In this document: positions 40,729-49,639 of the stretch, piece after piece
Position numbering within the stretch: position 1 is the stretch's first letter
Layout: each line of letters starts with the position of its first letter
Source: an uncultured Clostridia bacterium
GTDB taxonomy: Bacteria > Bacillota > Clostridia > Christensenellales > Aristaeellaceae
Length of the DNA stretch: 64,000 bases
Reading direction: 5' to 3'
NCBI GenBank assembly: GCA_934630705.1
Contig: CAKTWP010000008.1
Location: 1-64,000, forward strand
Made by a program: the position numbers and the translations under genes
The notes under the pieces: model-generated
The model's database searches: none
Seen by the model: the letters and a program-made list of their open reading frames with translations, nothing else
Told to the model about the DNA's origin: nothing

Positions 40729-43355
40729 AAGACGAATTTGCCAAAGCTCGCAAAAAACGTAAAAAGGACCAATTGATCAACGCCCGGTTCCTGGTGTTTG
40801 CCGCCGCGGTGGTGGTGCTTTTCGGCGTGCTCTCCTACGGCCTGTTTCAATTGCAGATCATCAATGGCGAGCAATACGCCGAGTCCACCGGCAGCCAGTC
40901 CATTAAAACCATCGCCATCAAGGGCAGCCGCGGCATGATTACCGATACCAATTCCGTGGTGCTGGCCATGAGCGAAAAGGCCTATAACGTCACCTTTTAT
41001 CGCGAAAGCAACGATTGGGATTATCCCACCCCCATGATTCTGGAGGCCATCGAAATCATCGAGCGCTATGGCTCCTCCCTGAGCGTTTCCGCGCCCCTGC
41101 GCCGCAATGCGGAAACGGGGCAATGGGAATATAACTTTGGCGACGGCATTTCCGATTCCGCCTTTCAAAGGCGCAAGGAGCTGTTTTATTCCAACAACTT
41201 TTTGAACACCTCGCTGGACACCGCCGAAAAATGCTTCACCCGCCTGCGCCAGCGCTATGGCTTTACCGCCTTGCCGGACGGCACGTACGCCCTGTATCTG
41301 GATAAGAACGGCAATTCCGTGGTGACGGATAAGGCCACCCCGGATACCGCCGCCGTGGCGTCCACCCGGATTGTGGACGAGGAAACGGTGCTCAAGGTGA
41401 TGGCCGTGAACTCCACCATGCAGGACAACGCCTTTAACTCCCTGCCCGTGGCCATTGCGGATAACGTGCCCTACGACGCGGTAAGCGAGATCGAGGGCAA
41501 GAGCATGACCATGCCCTGGATCGGCGTGGAGGTGGGGGAGAAGCGGGTGTATCCCAACGGCTCTCTGGCCTCCACCATTATCGGCTATACCGGCAAAATC
41601 CAGAACGCCACCCGCTATTATAACGAGCTGCAGCCCGCAGGCTACGCCCTGAACGACACCATCGGCCTGGACGGCGTTGAGGCCAGCATGGAAAACTGGC
41701 TCACCGCCTGCATCACCGAGCGGCAGGGCCAGCGCGTGGTGGAAAAGGAGCCCAGCGGCCAGATCACCCGCGTGCTCTCCTATTCCGAGCCCAAGGACGG
41801 CAACACCGTCAAGCTCACCATCAATGCGGACTGGCAGGCCGCCGCCGAGCGGTTTATCAAAAACAACGTGGAAACCTGCCGCAACAATCAGGAAAAGAGA
41901 ATGCAGGATTCCAAATGGCTGGAAACCAACAAGGATAAAATCGCCAGCCGGGATTGGGAAAAGTATCCCCTGAAGCTGGCCACCACCGGCGTACTCATCG
42001 TGATGGACGTGAAAACCGGCGAAATCAAGGCCATGGCCCAGTATCCCAATTATGATCTGAACGCCATGGTGGAAGGCGGCGAGGCCGCCCGGGAGATCGT
42101 CACGGACGAGCGGGGGCTGCTGATGAATTACGCCATCCAGACCCGCGCCGAGCCGGGCTCCATTTTCAAAATGTGCACCGGTCTGGCAGCCCTCACCAAC
42201 GGCGTGCTCACCCCCGCCGAAACCATCAGCGATATGGGCCGCTTCGATAAATACACCAACAATAAAAATGAAGCCCCCAAATGCTGGACCAATTATCCCG
42301 CCAATCATCAGAACCTGACCATCGTGGAAGGGCTGACCAAGTCCTGCAACTATTTCTTCTATACCTTGGCCTCCCGCCTGTACGGGGACAGCGGCACCGA
42401 GCGGCTGTATAAATACGCCGCGCAGATGGGCATGGCCAGCAAAACGGGCATTGATCTGCCCGGCGAGCTGCGCTCCATCGTGGGCAATCAGACCAATCTG
42501 TATGACCAGACCGTCAGCCTCAAGGAGCAGATGACGGATACGCCCATCATCGTGGCCAACGCCATCAAGCGCCATCTGATCAATTACGGCGCCAGCATGG
42601 GCATTGAATATGATACCGCCCGTCTGGACCGGTGCATCAAGCTGCTGATGGACATGGCCATCAATACCGGCTCTGACGACTGGGTGGCCAACGCCCGCCC
42701 CATTTTCATGACCGAGCTGAATATGACCCGTTCCATGGTGATGCAGGCCGCGCTGATGCGCGATCTGTGGACGTATCTGAACACCATCAAATGGGGCGGC
42801 AGCCAGGAGATTCAGCTGGGCATCGGCCAGTCCATCACGCTGCTCACGCCCATCGCCGTGGTGCGGTATGTGGGCGCGCTGGCCACCGATGCGGTGGTCT
42901 GGAACCCGCAGATCATTGATTCCATTGTGTCCCCCGAGGGCGAGGTGCTCTCCCAGCGGACAGCCATCCAATTCAACGTGTTGGAAAGCGCCAAGCCGTA
43001 CCTGCCTTACATCCTTGAGGGGATGAAGGGCGTGGTCGACGAGGGCGGTACTGCGGCTAAATTCCTGAGAGGCTGGAAATACCAGAGCTCAGTGGACGAG
43101 GTTATGGCCGGTAAAACCGGTACTGCCCAGGTGACCATCGGCGGCATCAAGCTGGATCTGGAAAACAACGCATGGTTCGTCGCGCTTACGCCCAAGGACG
43201 ATCCCGAGCTGGCCATTGTGTCCTTTATCCCCAACGGCTATGCCGGCGCCCAGTGCGTGCCCGCCGTCCGGGATTTCGTCGGCTATTATCTGGATGAAAA
43301 GGCCAAGGCCAACGAGGAAATCGATCTCCCCGGCGGCAACGCTCTGGCGCCGTAA
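40725..43355 (+). CDS. mrdA: Penicillin-binding protein 2 (elongasome transpeptidase)
   Basis: 876 aa, class B PBP that crosslinks peptidoglycan during elongation. A single membrane helix (FLVFAAAVVVLFGVLSYGLFQL, about 22-43) is followed by the PBP dimer domain and the transpeptidase domain with S479-IF-K482, S540-C-N542 and K797-T-G799. Start is GTG, coupled to mreD by overlap, with GGAGGTG upstream. It is longer than average (about 630-700 aa) owing to insertions between 60 and 230. Confidence 0.93.
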   Translation: MKDEFAKARKKRKKDQLINARFLVFAAAVVVLFGVLSYGLFQLQIINGEQYAESTGSQSIKTIAIKGSRGMITDTNSVVLAMSEKAYNVTFYRESNDWDYPTPMILEAIEIIERYGSSLSVSAPLRRNAETGQWEYNFGDGISDSAFQRRKELFYSNNFLNTSLDTAEKCFTRLRQRYGFTALPDGTYALYLDKNGNSVVTDKATPDTAAVASTRIVDEETVLKVMAVNSTMQDNAFNSLPVAIADNVPYDAVSEIEGKSMTMPWIGVEVGEKRVYPNGSLASTIIGYTGKIQNATRYYNELQPAGYALNDTIGLDGVEASMENWLTACITERQGQRVVEKEPSGQITRVLSYSEPKDGNTVKLTINADWQAAAERFIKNNVETCRNNQEKRMQDSKWLETNKDKIASRDWEKYPLKLATTGVLIVMDVKTGEIKAMAQYPNYDLNAMVEGGEAAREIVTDERGLLMNYAIQTRAEPGSIFKMCTGLAALTNGVLTPAETISDMGRFDKYTNNKNEAPKCWTNYPANHQNLTIVEGLTKSCNYFFYTLASRLYGDSGTERLYKYAAQMGMASKTGIDLPGELRSIVGNQTNLYDQTVSLKEQMTDTPIIVANAIKRHLINYGASMGIEYDTARLDRCIKLLMDMAINTGSDDWVANARPIFMTELNMTRSMVMQAALMRDLWTYLNTIKWGGSQEIQLGIGQSITLLTPIAVVRYVGALATDAVVWNPQIIDSIVSPEGEVLSQRTAIQFNVLESAKPYLPYILEGMKGVVDEGGTAAKFLRGWKYQSSVDEVMAGKTGTAQVTIGGIKLDLENNAWFVALTPKDDPELAIVSFIPNGYAGAQCVPAVRDFVGYYLDEKAKANEEIDLPGGNALAP

Positions 43356-43380
43356 GAAGATGATGCGGGGAAGCATGCTG

Positions 43381-43416
43381 GGGGAACCGTTCTTGGCCGC
43401 AAAGAACGGCTTCCCC
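43381..43416. repeat. GGGGAACC palindrome between mrdA and minD
   Basis: GGGGAACCGTTCTT, loop GGCCGC, AAAGAACGGCTTCCCC: the palindrome-1 part of the composite family standing alone. No T-run follows, so it may attenuate rather than end transcription into minD and rodA. Confidence 0.75.
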
Positions 43417-43447
43417 AGCATCTCCCCATCCCCCTGGAGGTGTTCCC

Positions 43448-44242
43448 ATGAGTAAGATTTTTGCAATCATGTCCGGCAAGGGCGGCGTGGGCAAGAGCAC
43501 GGTATCGGCGGCGCTGGCGGAGCTGTATGCCCGGCAGGGGCTGAAGGTGACGCTGGTGGACGGCGACGTGGGCCTGCGCTGCGCAGACCTGATGCTGGGC
43601 ATGCAGGACCGGGTGGTATACGATCTGGGCGACTGGACGCAGAGCGCCTGCACGCCGGAGCAGGCGCTGGCCGCCGTGCCCGGGCTGCCCACGCTGACGC
43701 TGCTGGCCGCGCCGCAGATGCTTCGCCCCTCGGATATGAAGGGCAAGGAAATCGAGCGGGTGGTTTCCTGGCTGGCCCGGCGGCAGGATGTGGTGCTCAT
43801 TGACGCGCCCGCCGGCATCGGCCGGGGGCTGAAAAACCTGCTGCTGGAAAAGGCGCAGCCCGTGATCGTGGCCACGCCGGATGATGTGTCCATCCGCGAT
43901 GCGGAGCGGCTGACCGCGCTGCTGACGGAAAAGGGGATGGATGCGCATCCCGGCCTGGTGCTCAACCGGGTGAGCCGCCGTCTGGTGCGCCGGGGTGAAA
44001 TGCTGCCCCCGCAGCAGCTGGCCGCCGCGCTGGATCTGCCGCTGACGGGCGTGATTCCCGAAAGCGAGGGCATTTATCGGGCGCTGCTGCGCCATGAAAC
44101 TGCGCTCCATGCCGGGGACGGGGCCGTCGCCCGGGCCATGGAGACCCTGGGCTCCCGGCTGCTGGGGGCGGATGCGCCCCTGTCTGAATACCGCCCCAGC
44201 CCCATCCTGCGTTTTTTCGCCAAGGGAGGTGATCGGTCTTGA
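43448..44242 (+). CDS. minD: MinD/ParA-type P-loop ATPase
   Basis: 264 aa. Deviant Walker A SGKGGVGKST (residues 9-18), switch I/II DGDVGLRCADLMLG and DVVLIDAPAGIGRG, and VIVATPDDVSIRDAERL fit MinD, which recruits division-site inhibitors to the membrane. The end SPILRFFAKGG could be the membrane-targeting amphipathic helix. In many Clostridia the order is mreBCD-mrdA-minC-minD-minE-rodA; here minC and minE are absent. GGAGG precedes the ATG. Confidence 0.86.
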   Translation: MSKIFAIMSGKGGVGKSTVSAALAELYARQGLKVTLVDGDVGLRCADLMLGMQDRVVYDLGDWTQSACTPEQALAAVPGLPTLTLLAAPQMLRPSDMKGKEIERVVSWLARRQDVVLIDAPAGIGRGLKNLLLEKAQPVIVATPDDVSIRDAERLTALLTEKGMDAHPGLVLNRVSRRLVRRGEMLPPQQLAAALDLPLTGVIPESEGIYRALLRHETALHAGDGAVARAMETLGSRLLGADAPLSEYRPSPILRFFAKGGDRS

Positions 44243-45450
44243 TGCAGGATTCCCGGCGCCGTTCGCTGGCGCATTTTGACTGGCCGCTGCTGGTGGCGGT
44301 GTATGGGCTGTCCATTTTCGGCATTCTGTGCATCACCATGGCCACCTATGATACCGACACATCCGGCGGGCTGCCGCTGCTGAACAAGATTCTGAATTCC
44401 CGCTCCAGCATGTGGCAATCCATTTTTCTGCTGGTTTCCCCGGTGGTCATTGCGGTGATTATGGCCATCCCCACGGAGATTTACCGCGCCCGCGCCCGGC
44501 TGGCGTATTATGCCGTGCTGGGGCTGCTGGTGGTCACGCTGGTCATGGGCGAGGTGTCCAACGGCCTGAAGGGCTGGCTGAAATCCAGCATTCTGGGCCG
44601 CTCCATCCAGCCCTGCGAGTTTGCCAAGCTGTCCATTCTGCTGCTGCTGGCCCGGCAGCTTTCCCGCTCCGAAAAGCCCATGGGCAAGTTTAAGGAATTC
44701 ATGCGGGTGATGCTGCTGGTGGGGCTGCCATCGCTGGTGGTGCTGGCTCAGGGCGAAACGGGATCGGTCATCGTGATCGTGTTCATGTTCATGGTGATGA
44801 TGTATTTCGCCGGGGTGGATCTGCGGATTCTGCTGGGCATTGCGGCGGTGGGCGCGATTGGGATTGGCATGATCGTGGCCTATGGACTGATGGCCGAGAA
44901 CACGGATTATCGTATCCTGCGCCTGCTGGCTTTCCTGGATCCGGAGAAATATTCCTCCTCGGGCGGCTATCAGATCATCAAATCCCAAACCGCTATTGGC
45001 GCGGGGCAGCTCACCGGGGTAGGCACCTTTGTGGAGAGCTCCTGGACCACGCTGCAGTTCGTGCCCGAATCCTCCACGGACTCGATCTTTTCCGTGGTGG
45101 GCGAATCGTTTGGGTTTGTGGGCTGCGTGGCCGTGCTGCTGGTGTATATGTTCATTGTGCTGCGGATGCTGTATCTGGCCCGGTTCACCAATGACAAGTT
45201 TGGTCAGCTGGTGATCGTGGGCGTGATGGCCATGCTGTTTTTCCATGTGTTCCAGAATGTGGCCATGTCCATCGGATACATGCCCATCACCGGTATCCCG
45301 CTGCCGTTCCTGAGCTATGGCGGCTCCAACTTTATCACCAATATCGCCGGCGTGGCGCTGGTGCTCAACGTCACCAAGGGCCGCTCCGCCGCGTCCACCG
45401 TCGCTATCCCCCTGCCCAAGATTCAAAAGCGCCGCCGCAGGGAGACGTGA
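44242..45450 (+). CDS. rodA: Rod shape-determining protein RodA (SEDS glycosyltransferase)
   Basis: 402 aa, about ten membrane helices. SEDS motifs are seen in SNGLKGWLKSSILGRSIQPCEFAKL and the C-terminal MPITGIPLPFLSYGGSNF. RodA polymerises lipid II together with PBP2. GGAGGTGA lies 9 bases before the ATG; a TTG directly upstream could also be used. It overlaps the minD end by one base. The basic end (KIQKRRRRET) is cytoplasmic. Confidence 0.93.
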   Translation: MQDSRRRSLAHFDWPLLVAVYGLSIFGILCITMATYDTDTSGGLPLLNKILNSRSSMWQSIFLLVSPVVIAVIMAIPTEIYRARARLAYYAVLGLLVVTLVMGEVSNGLKGWLKSSILGRSIQPCEFAKLSILLLLARQLSRSEKPMGKFKEFMRVMLLVGLPSLVVLAQGETGSVIVIVFMFMVMMYFAGVDLRILLGIAAVGAIGIGMIVAYGLMAENTDYRILRLLAFLDPEKYSSSGGYQIIKSQTAIGAGQLTGVGTFVESSWTTLQFVPESSTDSIFSVVGESFGFVGCVAVLLVYMFIVLRMLYLARFTNDKFGQLVIVGVMAMLFFHVFQNVAMSIGYMPITGIPLPFLSYGGSNFITNIAGVALVLNVTKGRSAASTVAIPLPKIQKRRRRET

Positions 45451-45601
45451 GGGACGGGCAGGCGCAGGCCGCGCGGAGATATTCCTGAGAAAGCCGCTCT
45501 CGCGTGGATCAATTTTCTTAGTAAAAAATCCATTCATATGCAAGAAATGCCCCGGATGGATCGTCGTATGGATGATTGCTGGAAAGGAGCATGATGAAGA
45601 T

Positions 45602-46345
45602 ATGAAAAAGTGGATTGCGTTGCTGCTGGCGCTGGTGCTGGCGGCGTGCTGCCTGCCCGCCTGGGCGGCGGAAACGGGCGAGCCCTTCCAGACTGAGACG
45701 GGCTACACCCTGCAGCTCACCCGCCTTGGCTGGCAAAAGGCCGGCAGCGACTGCAGCGTGGAAACCCTGTATCAAATGGACATTGCCTTCCCCGGCGAAA
45801 GCAGCTTCTCCCAAACCGTGTATTTCTCCCGCGATGGCTGGTTTGGCATGGACGGCTGGAATGGGGAGGACGACCTGAACGGCGGCGTGGTCATCGAGGA
45901 CATCAACTTTGACGGCTTCCCCGATCTGGCGGTTACGTATTTCATCGGCGCCACCAACAGCGCCTGGACGTTCTTCCTCTGGGACGCGGAAAACCAGCGG
46001 TTCACCGCCGATAACGGCGTGTGGAGCTGGCTGAGCAATTATATGCTGTTTCCCGAAAAAAAGATCGTGTATAACCATCTGCATAACAGCGCTGCGGAAA
46101 GCGTGCAGCAGGTTTTCCGCTGGGAAACGGACGAGGAAGGACAGCCCCGGCTGCGGCTGATTCGCGAGGTGGAAATCGCCGGGGATCCGGAAAACACCGA
46201 AGTGTATTACCTGATCGAGCGGGTGCCGGATCTGGAATATGGCAACCTGAAGGAAAGCTATCGCAAGGCGTATTCCGCGGCGGAAATCATGAACGGCACC
46301 GCTGTTTACGACGCGGCGACGGAACGGCTCTGGGCGGGGCTGTGA
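45602..46345 (+). CDS. Secreted protein with an FG-GAP-like calcium motif
   Basis: 247 aa. Signal peptide MKKWIALLLALVLAACCLPAWA, cleavage AWA-A. The mature part contains DINFDGFPDLAV, a D-x-N-x-D-G-x-x-D calcium loop like those of FG-GAP/VCBS repeats, and LFPEKKIVYNHLHNSAAESVQQVFRW, matching XAC2610-like proteins. The role is unknown, and the position next to rodA is not informative. AAAGGAGC lies 13 bases before the ATG; no better start was found. Confidence 0.68.
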   Translation: MKKWIALLLALVLAACCLPAWAAETGEPFQTETGYTLQLTRLGWQKAGSDCSVETLYQMDIAFPGESSFSQTVYFSRDGWFGMDGWNGEDDLNGGVVIEDINFDGFPDLAVTYFIGATNSAWTFFLWDAENQRFTADNGVWSWLSNYMLFPEKKIVYNHLHNSAAESVQQVFRWETDEEGQPRLRLIREVEIAGDPENTEVYYLIERVPDLEYGNLKESYRKAYSAAEIMNGTAVYDAATERLWAGL

Positions 46346-46457
46346 AGCCGCTGAGCGCGCCTGAGCCCGGGGCTGCGGCGGGAGCCTGTCCCGCCGTGCC
46401 CGTCGGGACGGGGAAAACGGTTTTTTGCCGGCATGGGAAATAATTTTTGGAAAAGGC

Positions 46458-46486
46458 TTGACAGAAAACGCATGCTGTGCTAAAAT
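46458..46486 (+). promoter_or_regulatory. Promoter of the eight-tRNA cluster
   Basis: TTGACA (46458-46463), a 17-bp spacer and TAAAAT (46481-46486). Confidence 0.8.
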
Positions 46487-46549
46487 CTATCCTTGTCAGC
46501 AGGGATGATTCTGATCGAATCCAAACCTCGACGACTGCTTTGCGGCAAT

Positions 46550-46626
<77 letters not shown>

Positions 46627-46636
46627 ATCCGCTTAT

Positions 46637-46714
46637 GGTGGGTGTAGTTCAGCTGGTTAGAGCGCCAGATTGTGGCTCTGGAGGTCGTGGGTTCGAATCC
46701 CACCACCCACCCCA
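46637..46714 (+). tRNA. tRNA-His (GTG anticodon)
   Basis: Acceptor GTGGGTG/CACCCAC with the extra G-1 (46637) opposite C73, the histidine identity feature. Anticodon loop TTGTGGC, encoded CCA. Confidence 0.95.
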
Positions 46715-46730
46715 TTTTCGGACCATACGT

Positions 46731-46805
46731 TGGGGTGTAGCCAAGCGGTAAGGCAAGGGACTTTGACTCCCTCATTCGTAGGTTCGATCCCTGCCACCCC
46801 AGCCA
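46731..46805 (+). tRNA. tRNA-Gln (TTG anticodon)
   Basis: Acceptor TGGGGTG/CACCCCA, anticodon stem AGGGA/TCCCT with loop CTTTGAC, G73 and encoded CCA. Confidence 0.95.
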
Positions 46806-46809
46806 CCTT

Positions 46810-46885
46810 GACCCATTAGCTCAGGCGGTAGAGCACTTGACTTTTAATCAAGGTGTCCGGGGTTCGAATCCCCGATGGGTCACCA
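46810..46885 (+). tRNA. tRNA-Lys (TTT anticodon)
   Basis: Acceptor GACCCAT/ATGGGTC, anticodon stem CTTGA/TCAAG with loop CTTTTAA, A73 and encoded CCA. Confidence 0.95.
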
Positions 46886-46927
46886 TCCCTTAGGGGAATT
46901 AAAAGCGGGGCTGCGCCGCCGCACCAT

Positions 46928-47011
46928 GCGGGCGTGGCGGAATGGCAGACGCACCAGATTTAGGATCTGGCGCCGAGAGGCGTAAGAGTTCAAGTCTCTT
47001 CGTCCGCACCA
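46928..47011 (+). tRNA. tRNA-Leu (TAG anticodon)
   Basis: 84-nt class II tRNA with a long variable arm (CGCCGAGAGGCG). Acceptor GCGGGCG/CGTCCGC with one G:U pair, anticodon loop TTTAGGA, A73 and CCA. Confidence 0.94.
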
Positions 47012-47031
47012 TCTTTGGAACCCCTTTTTCT

Positions 47032-47107
47032 GCGGTAGTAGCTCAGTTGGTAGAGCGCCACCTTGCCAAGGTGGAGGTCGCGAGTCCGAGCCTCGTCTAC
47101 CGCTCCA
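47032..47107 (+). tRNA. tRNA-Gly (GCC anticodon) with an unusual T-loop
   Basis: Acceptor GCGGTAG/CTACCGC, anticodon stem CCACC/GGTGG with loop TTGCCAA, T73 and CCA. The T-arm reads GCGAG-TCCGAGC-CTCGT, so position 55 is C instead of the near-universal T. Confidence 0.9.
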
Positions 47108-47110
47108 ATT

Positions 47111-47184
47111 GCGGGTGTAGCTCAATGGCAGAGCTCCAGCCTTCCAAGCTGGCTACGTGGGTTCGATTCCCATCACCCGCTCCA
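47111..47184 (+). tRNA. tRNA-Gly (TCC anticodon)
   Basis: Acceptor GCGGGTG/CACCCGC, anticodon stem CCAGC/GCTGG with loop CTTCCAA, normal T-loop TTCGATT, T73 and CCA. Confidence 0.95.
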
Positions 47185-47220
47185 GCTTGGGTGGAGCCCT
47201 CCGCAAGCTCCTCCCCTTAT

Positions 47221-47296
47221 GCGCCATTAGCTCAGTTGGTAGAGCACCTGACTCTTAATCAGGGTGTCCCGGGTTCGAGTCCCTGATGGCGCACCA
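47221..47296 (+). tRNA. tRNA-Lys (CTT anticodon)
   Basis: Acceptor GCGCCAT/ATGGCGC, anticodon stem CCTGA/TCAGG with loop CTCTTAA, A73 and CCA. Confidence 0.94.
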
Positions 47297-47299
47297 TTG

Positions 47300-47324
47300 G
47301 CCGTCTCAAGCGAGACGGCTTTTT
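47300..47324 (+). terminator. Terminator of the tRNA cluster
   Basis: GCCGTCTC-AAGC-GAGACGGC stem followed by TTTTT. Confidence 0.9.
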
Positions 47325-47433
47325 CATTTCTAAAAGGTTTCTCGGGGTTGACGAGATTCAAACCGGCCTTTCGCTGCCAAAACGCTGCGAATCGCCCTGC
47401 GCTGCGCCTGCGGGCGCATGAAAGGAGCCGCGC

Positions 47434-47994
47434 ATGAATATCACCGTGTATCTGGGGGCGAACCCGGGCAACGACCCCGCGCTGCTGACGGCGGTGCGCG
47501 CGCTGGGCGCGTGGATCGGCCAAAGCGGCCATGATCTGGTTTACGGCGGCTCCCGGGCCGGGCTGATGGGCGAAATTGCCGAAAGCGTGCTGGCGGCGGG
47601 AGGGAAGGTCACCGGCGTGGAGCCCGGCTTTTTCATCGAGGCCGAGCTGCAGCATGACGGGCTCACAGAGCTGATCGTCACCGAAACCATGGCCCAGCGC
47701 AAGGCGAAAATGATCGAGCTGGGCGACGCGTTCATCGCGTTCCCCGGCGGCACAGGCACCCTGGAGGAGATTGCGGAGATTATGTCCATGGTATCTCTGG
47801 GCCATCTGCATGCCCCCTGTATTCTCTATAATCTGAACGGCTATTACGACGGCCTGCGGCAGCTGCTGGATCGGATGATCGAAAAGGGCCTGTCCTCCGA
47901 ACAGCGGCAGGCGGGCATCCATTTCGCGGATTCGCTGGCCCAGATTCAGACGCTGCTGGGGGATGCGGAAACCGTTGCCCGGAGGGATCATTGA
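47434..47994 (+). CDS. LOG family nucleotide 5'-monophosphate phosphoribohydrolase-like protein
   Basis: 186 aa, usual TIGR00730/LOG size. The diagnostic PGGTGTLEE lies at about residues 104-112, with Arg in MAQRKAKMIELGD and DLVYGGSRAGLMGE before it. Members release ribose-5-phosphate from N6-modified AMP or other nucleotides; bacterial substrates are often unclear. GAAAGGAG precedes the ATG. A 9-bp hairpin at 48036-48069 ends the message. Confidence 0.88.
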   Translation: MNITVYLGANPGNDPALLTAVRALGAWIGQSGHDLVYGGSRAGLMGEIAESVLAAGGKVTGVEPGFFIEAELQHDGLTELIVTETMAQRKAKMIELGDAFIAFPGGTGTLEEIAEIMSMVSLGHLHAPCILYNLNGYYDGLRQLLDRMIEKGLSSEQRQAGIHFADSLAQIQTLLGDAETVARRDH

Positions 47995-48035
47995 TCCGCT
48001 GTCCGGATGCGTGGACAGCGTGGATAAAGACCGAA

Positions 48036-48076
48036 AACAGCCGCAGGGGGTTGCGCCGCCGCGGCTGTTCTTGTGT
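48036..48076 (+). terminator. Terminator after the LOG-family gene
   Basis: AACAGCCGC (48036-48044) pairs with GCGGCTGTT (48061-48069), followed by CTTGTGTTT. The following TTGTGT/TAAGAT pair (48071-48099) may be the promoter of the next operon. Confidence 0.6.
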
Positions 48077-48135
48077 TTCAGGGGATTGTATGATAAGATG
48101 AGATGAATTCGCGGAATGGGATGGAGGAACCTGAC

Positions 48136-48471
48136 ATGACGGTGAATGAATATCAGGCATTGGCGATGACCACCTTAAACCCCCGGCTGACGAAAAAGGA
48201 CGTGCTGGTCAATAGTGTAATGGGCTTGTGCGGCGAGGCCGGGGAAGCGATTGACATCGTGAAAAAATGGATGGCCCAGGGTCACGCATTGGATAAGGAG
48301 CATCTGGCAAAGGAGCTTGGCGATATTGCCTGGTATCTGGCGGAAGCGGCCACGGCGTTAGACCTGCCGCTGGAATCCGTTTTTCAGGCGAATCTGGATA
48401 AGCTGAAGAAAAGATACCCCGATGGATTTGACACGACGAAATCGCAGGCGCGGTTAAAGGGAGATCTGTAA
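48136..48471 (+). CDS. MazG-like nucleotide pyrophosphohydrolase
   Basis: 111 aa single-domain MazG-like protein. The metal-binding pattern is E34xxE37 (LCGEAGEAID) and E60xxD63 (LAKELGDIAWYL). Such proteins hydrolyse abnormal (d)NTPs. Start set at the ATG behind GGAGG (MTVNEYQ); 11 upstream residues would overlap that site. Confidence 0.88.
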   Translation: MTVNEYQALAMTTLNPRLTKKDVLVNSVMGLCGEAGEAIDIVKKWMAQGHALDKEHLAKELGDIAWYLAEAATALDLPLESVFQANLDKLKKRYPDGFDTTKSQARLKGDL

Positions 48472-48530
48472 TCCCTGCTGGGGAGAATGGATGCGGGTGC
48501 TTGATGAATCGACCAGAGAAGAGGAAAGCC

Positions 48531-48890
48531 ATGAAATACGAATGGATGGATGCGTATCTATTGGGAAAGAAGGGCGTTCGGAAGGATTTCAAGGCGGAAT
48601 GGAATTGGCAGCGCTATATGATCGCGGATAAAATGTTCGCGGCTGTGTGCTATGATGACCAGAACCGTCCGGTGCTGATTACCCTGAAGCTGGAGCCCGC
48701 TGAGGGCGATTTGCTGCGCCGGCTCCACGAGGACATCATTCCGGGCTATTATATGAATAAAATTCATTGGAATTCCGTCAAGGTGGACGGCAATATCTCC
48801 GACGATATGCTCAAGGTGCTGCTGGATAAATCCTATGCGCTGGTGCTTCAGGGGTTCAGCAAGAAAAAGCAGGCGGAAATCCTGCAATAA
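48531..48890 (+). CDS. MmcQ/YjbR family protein
   Basis: 119 aa, the typical short alpha/beta YjbR fold: YEWMDAYLLGKKGVRKDF, KMFAAVCYDDQNRPVLITLK, GYYMNKIHWNSVKVDGNISDD and DKSYALVLQGFSKKKQ are family landmarks. Often described as DNA-binding, without a proven role. Start set at the ATG after AGAGGAAAG. It is probably co-transcribed with the MazG-like gene. Confidence 0.88.
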   Translation: MKYEWMDAYLLGKKGVRKDFKAEWNWQRYMIADKMFAAVCYDDQNRPVLITLKLEPAEGDLLRRLHEDIIPGYYMNKIHWNSVKVDGNISDDMLKVLLDKSYALVLQGFSKKKQAEILQ

Positions 48891-48957
48891 GCCACAGCCG
48901 TCCCCTGGCAGGACGCATGCATCTCCCCGATGCGTTTGCCGCTTTACAGTTCATATA

Positions 48958-48995
48958 AAAAGCCTCCCCGGCATGGCAGCCCGGGGAGGCTTTTT
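48958..48995. terminator. Bidirectional terminator
   Basis: 14-bp stem AAAAGCCTCCCCGG/CCGGGGAGGCTTTT with A- and T-runs. It separates the rightward YjbR gene from the leftward XRE gene. Confidence 0.88.
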
Positions 48996-49030
48996 ACGTG
49001 ATGTATCCGCCAACCCGGATCATCGCCGGC

Positions 49031-49507
49031 TCATTGCGCGGAGGACGGGGCCTGCGCCTCATCCGCCGCCTGCTTCCAGTGGTTCAGCTTGGGCAGAAGC
49101 CCTTCCATGTAGGCCCGCACCTGCGCCGGGGGAAAGGCGTCAGAGGCCATATGCTGGGCGCAGAAGTCGATCAGCGCGTCCATGGTTTTGTAGGCGAACG
49201 CCCCGTCCGCATAGCACCATTTGCAGTATTCCTCGTTCAGCGCTCCGTCCGGCTCCCGGCTGATGTTTTCGTCCTCCAGGGGCATGCCGCAGCATTGGCA
49301 GATCAGCTGCCGGGGCGCGCCCAGGAGCGTGTTGATCGATACGTCGAACAGCCGGGACAGCAGCTTCAGCATGTCCGTATTGGGAACGGTTTCTCCCATT
49401 TCCCAACGGGAAACCGCCTGCCGGGTCACAAACACCTTTTCCGCCAGCGCATCCTGGGAAAGCCCGGCCTTGCGCCGCAGCGACAGGATTACGTCTTTCG
49501 TTTCCAT
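49031..49507 (-). CDS. XRE-type regulator with a zinc-ribbon domain
   Basis: 158 aa. The N-terminal helix-turn-helix (AGLSQDALAEKVFVTRQAVSRWE, about residues 14-36) is followed by a putative zinc ribbon with C70, C72/C73, C95 and C98 (CQCCGMPL, EYCKWCYADG) and a helical tail. Start set at the ATG behind GAGGTGATACCC. It probably regulates its own or a distant gene; neighbours give no hint. Confidence 0.84.
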   Translation of the reverse strand: METKDVILSLRRKAGLSQDALAEKVFVTRQAVSRWEMGETVPNTDMLKLLSRLFDVSINTLLGAPRQLICQCCGMPLEDENISREPDGALNEEYCKWCYADGAFAYKTMDALIDFCAQHMASDAFPPAQVRAYMEGLLPKLNHWKQAADEAQAPSSAQ

Positions 49508-49639
49508 GGGTATCACCTCGATTGGATTATAGCATGCTGTTTCCCATGACGCAAGCAACACGCCGTTGCGGCGCGGCCTGCGGAAAATGCGCTTCCGATC
49601 ATCTGCATCGGAAAACCCCTTTGTTTCTCCTGCCGCCCC

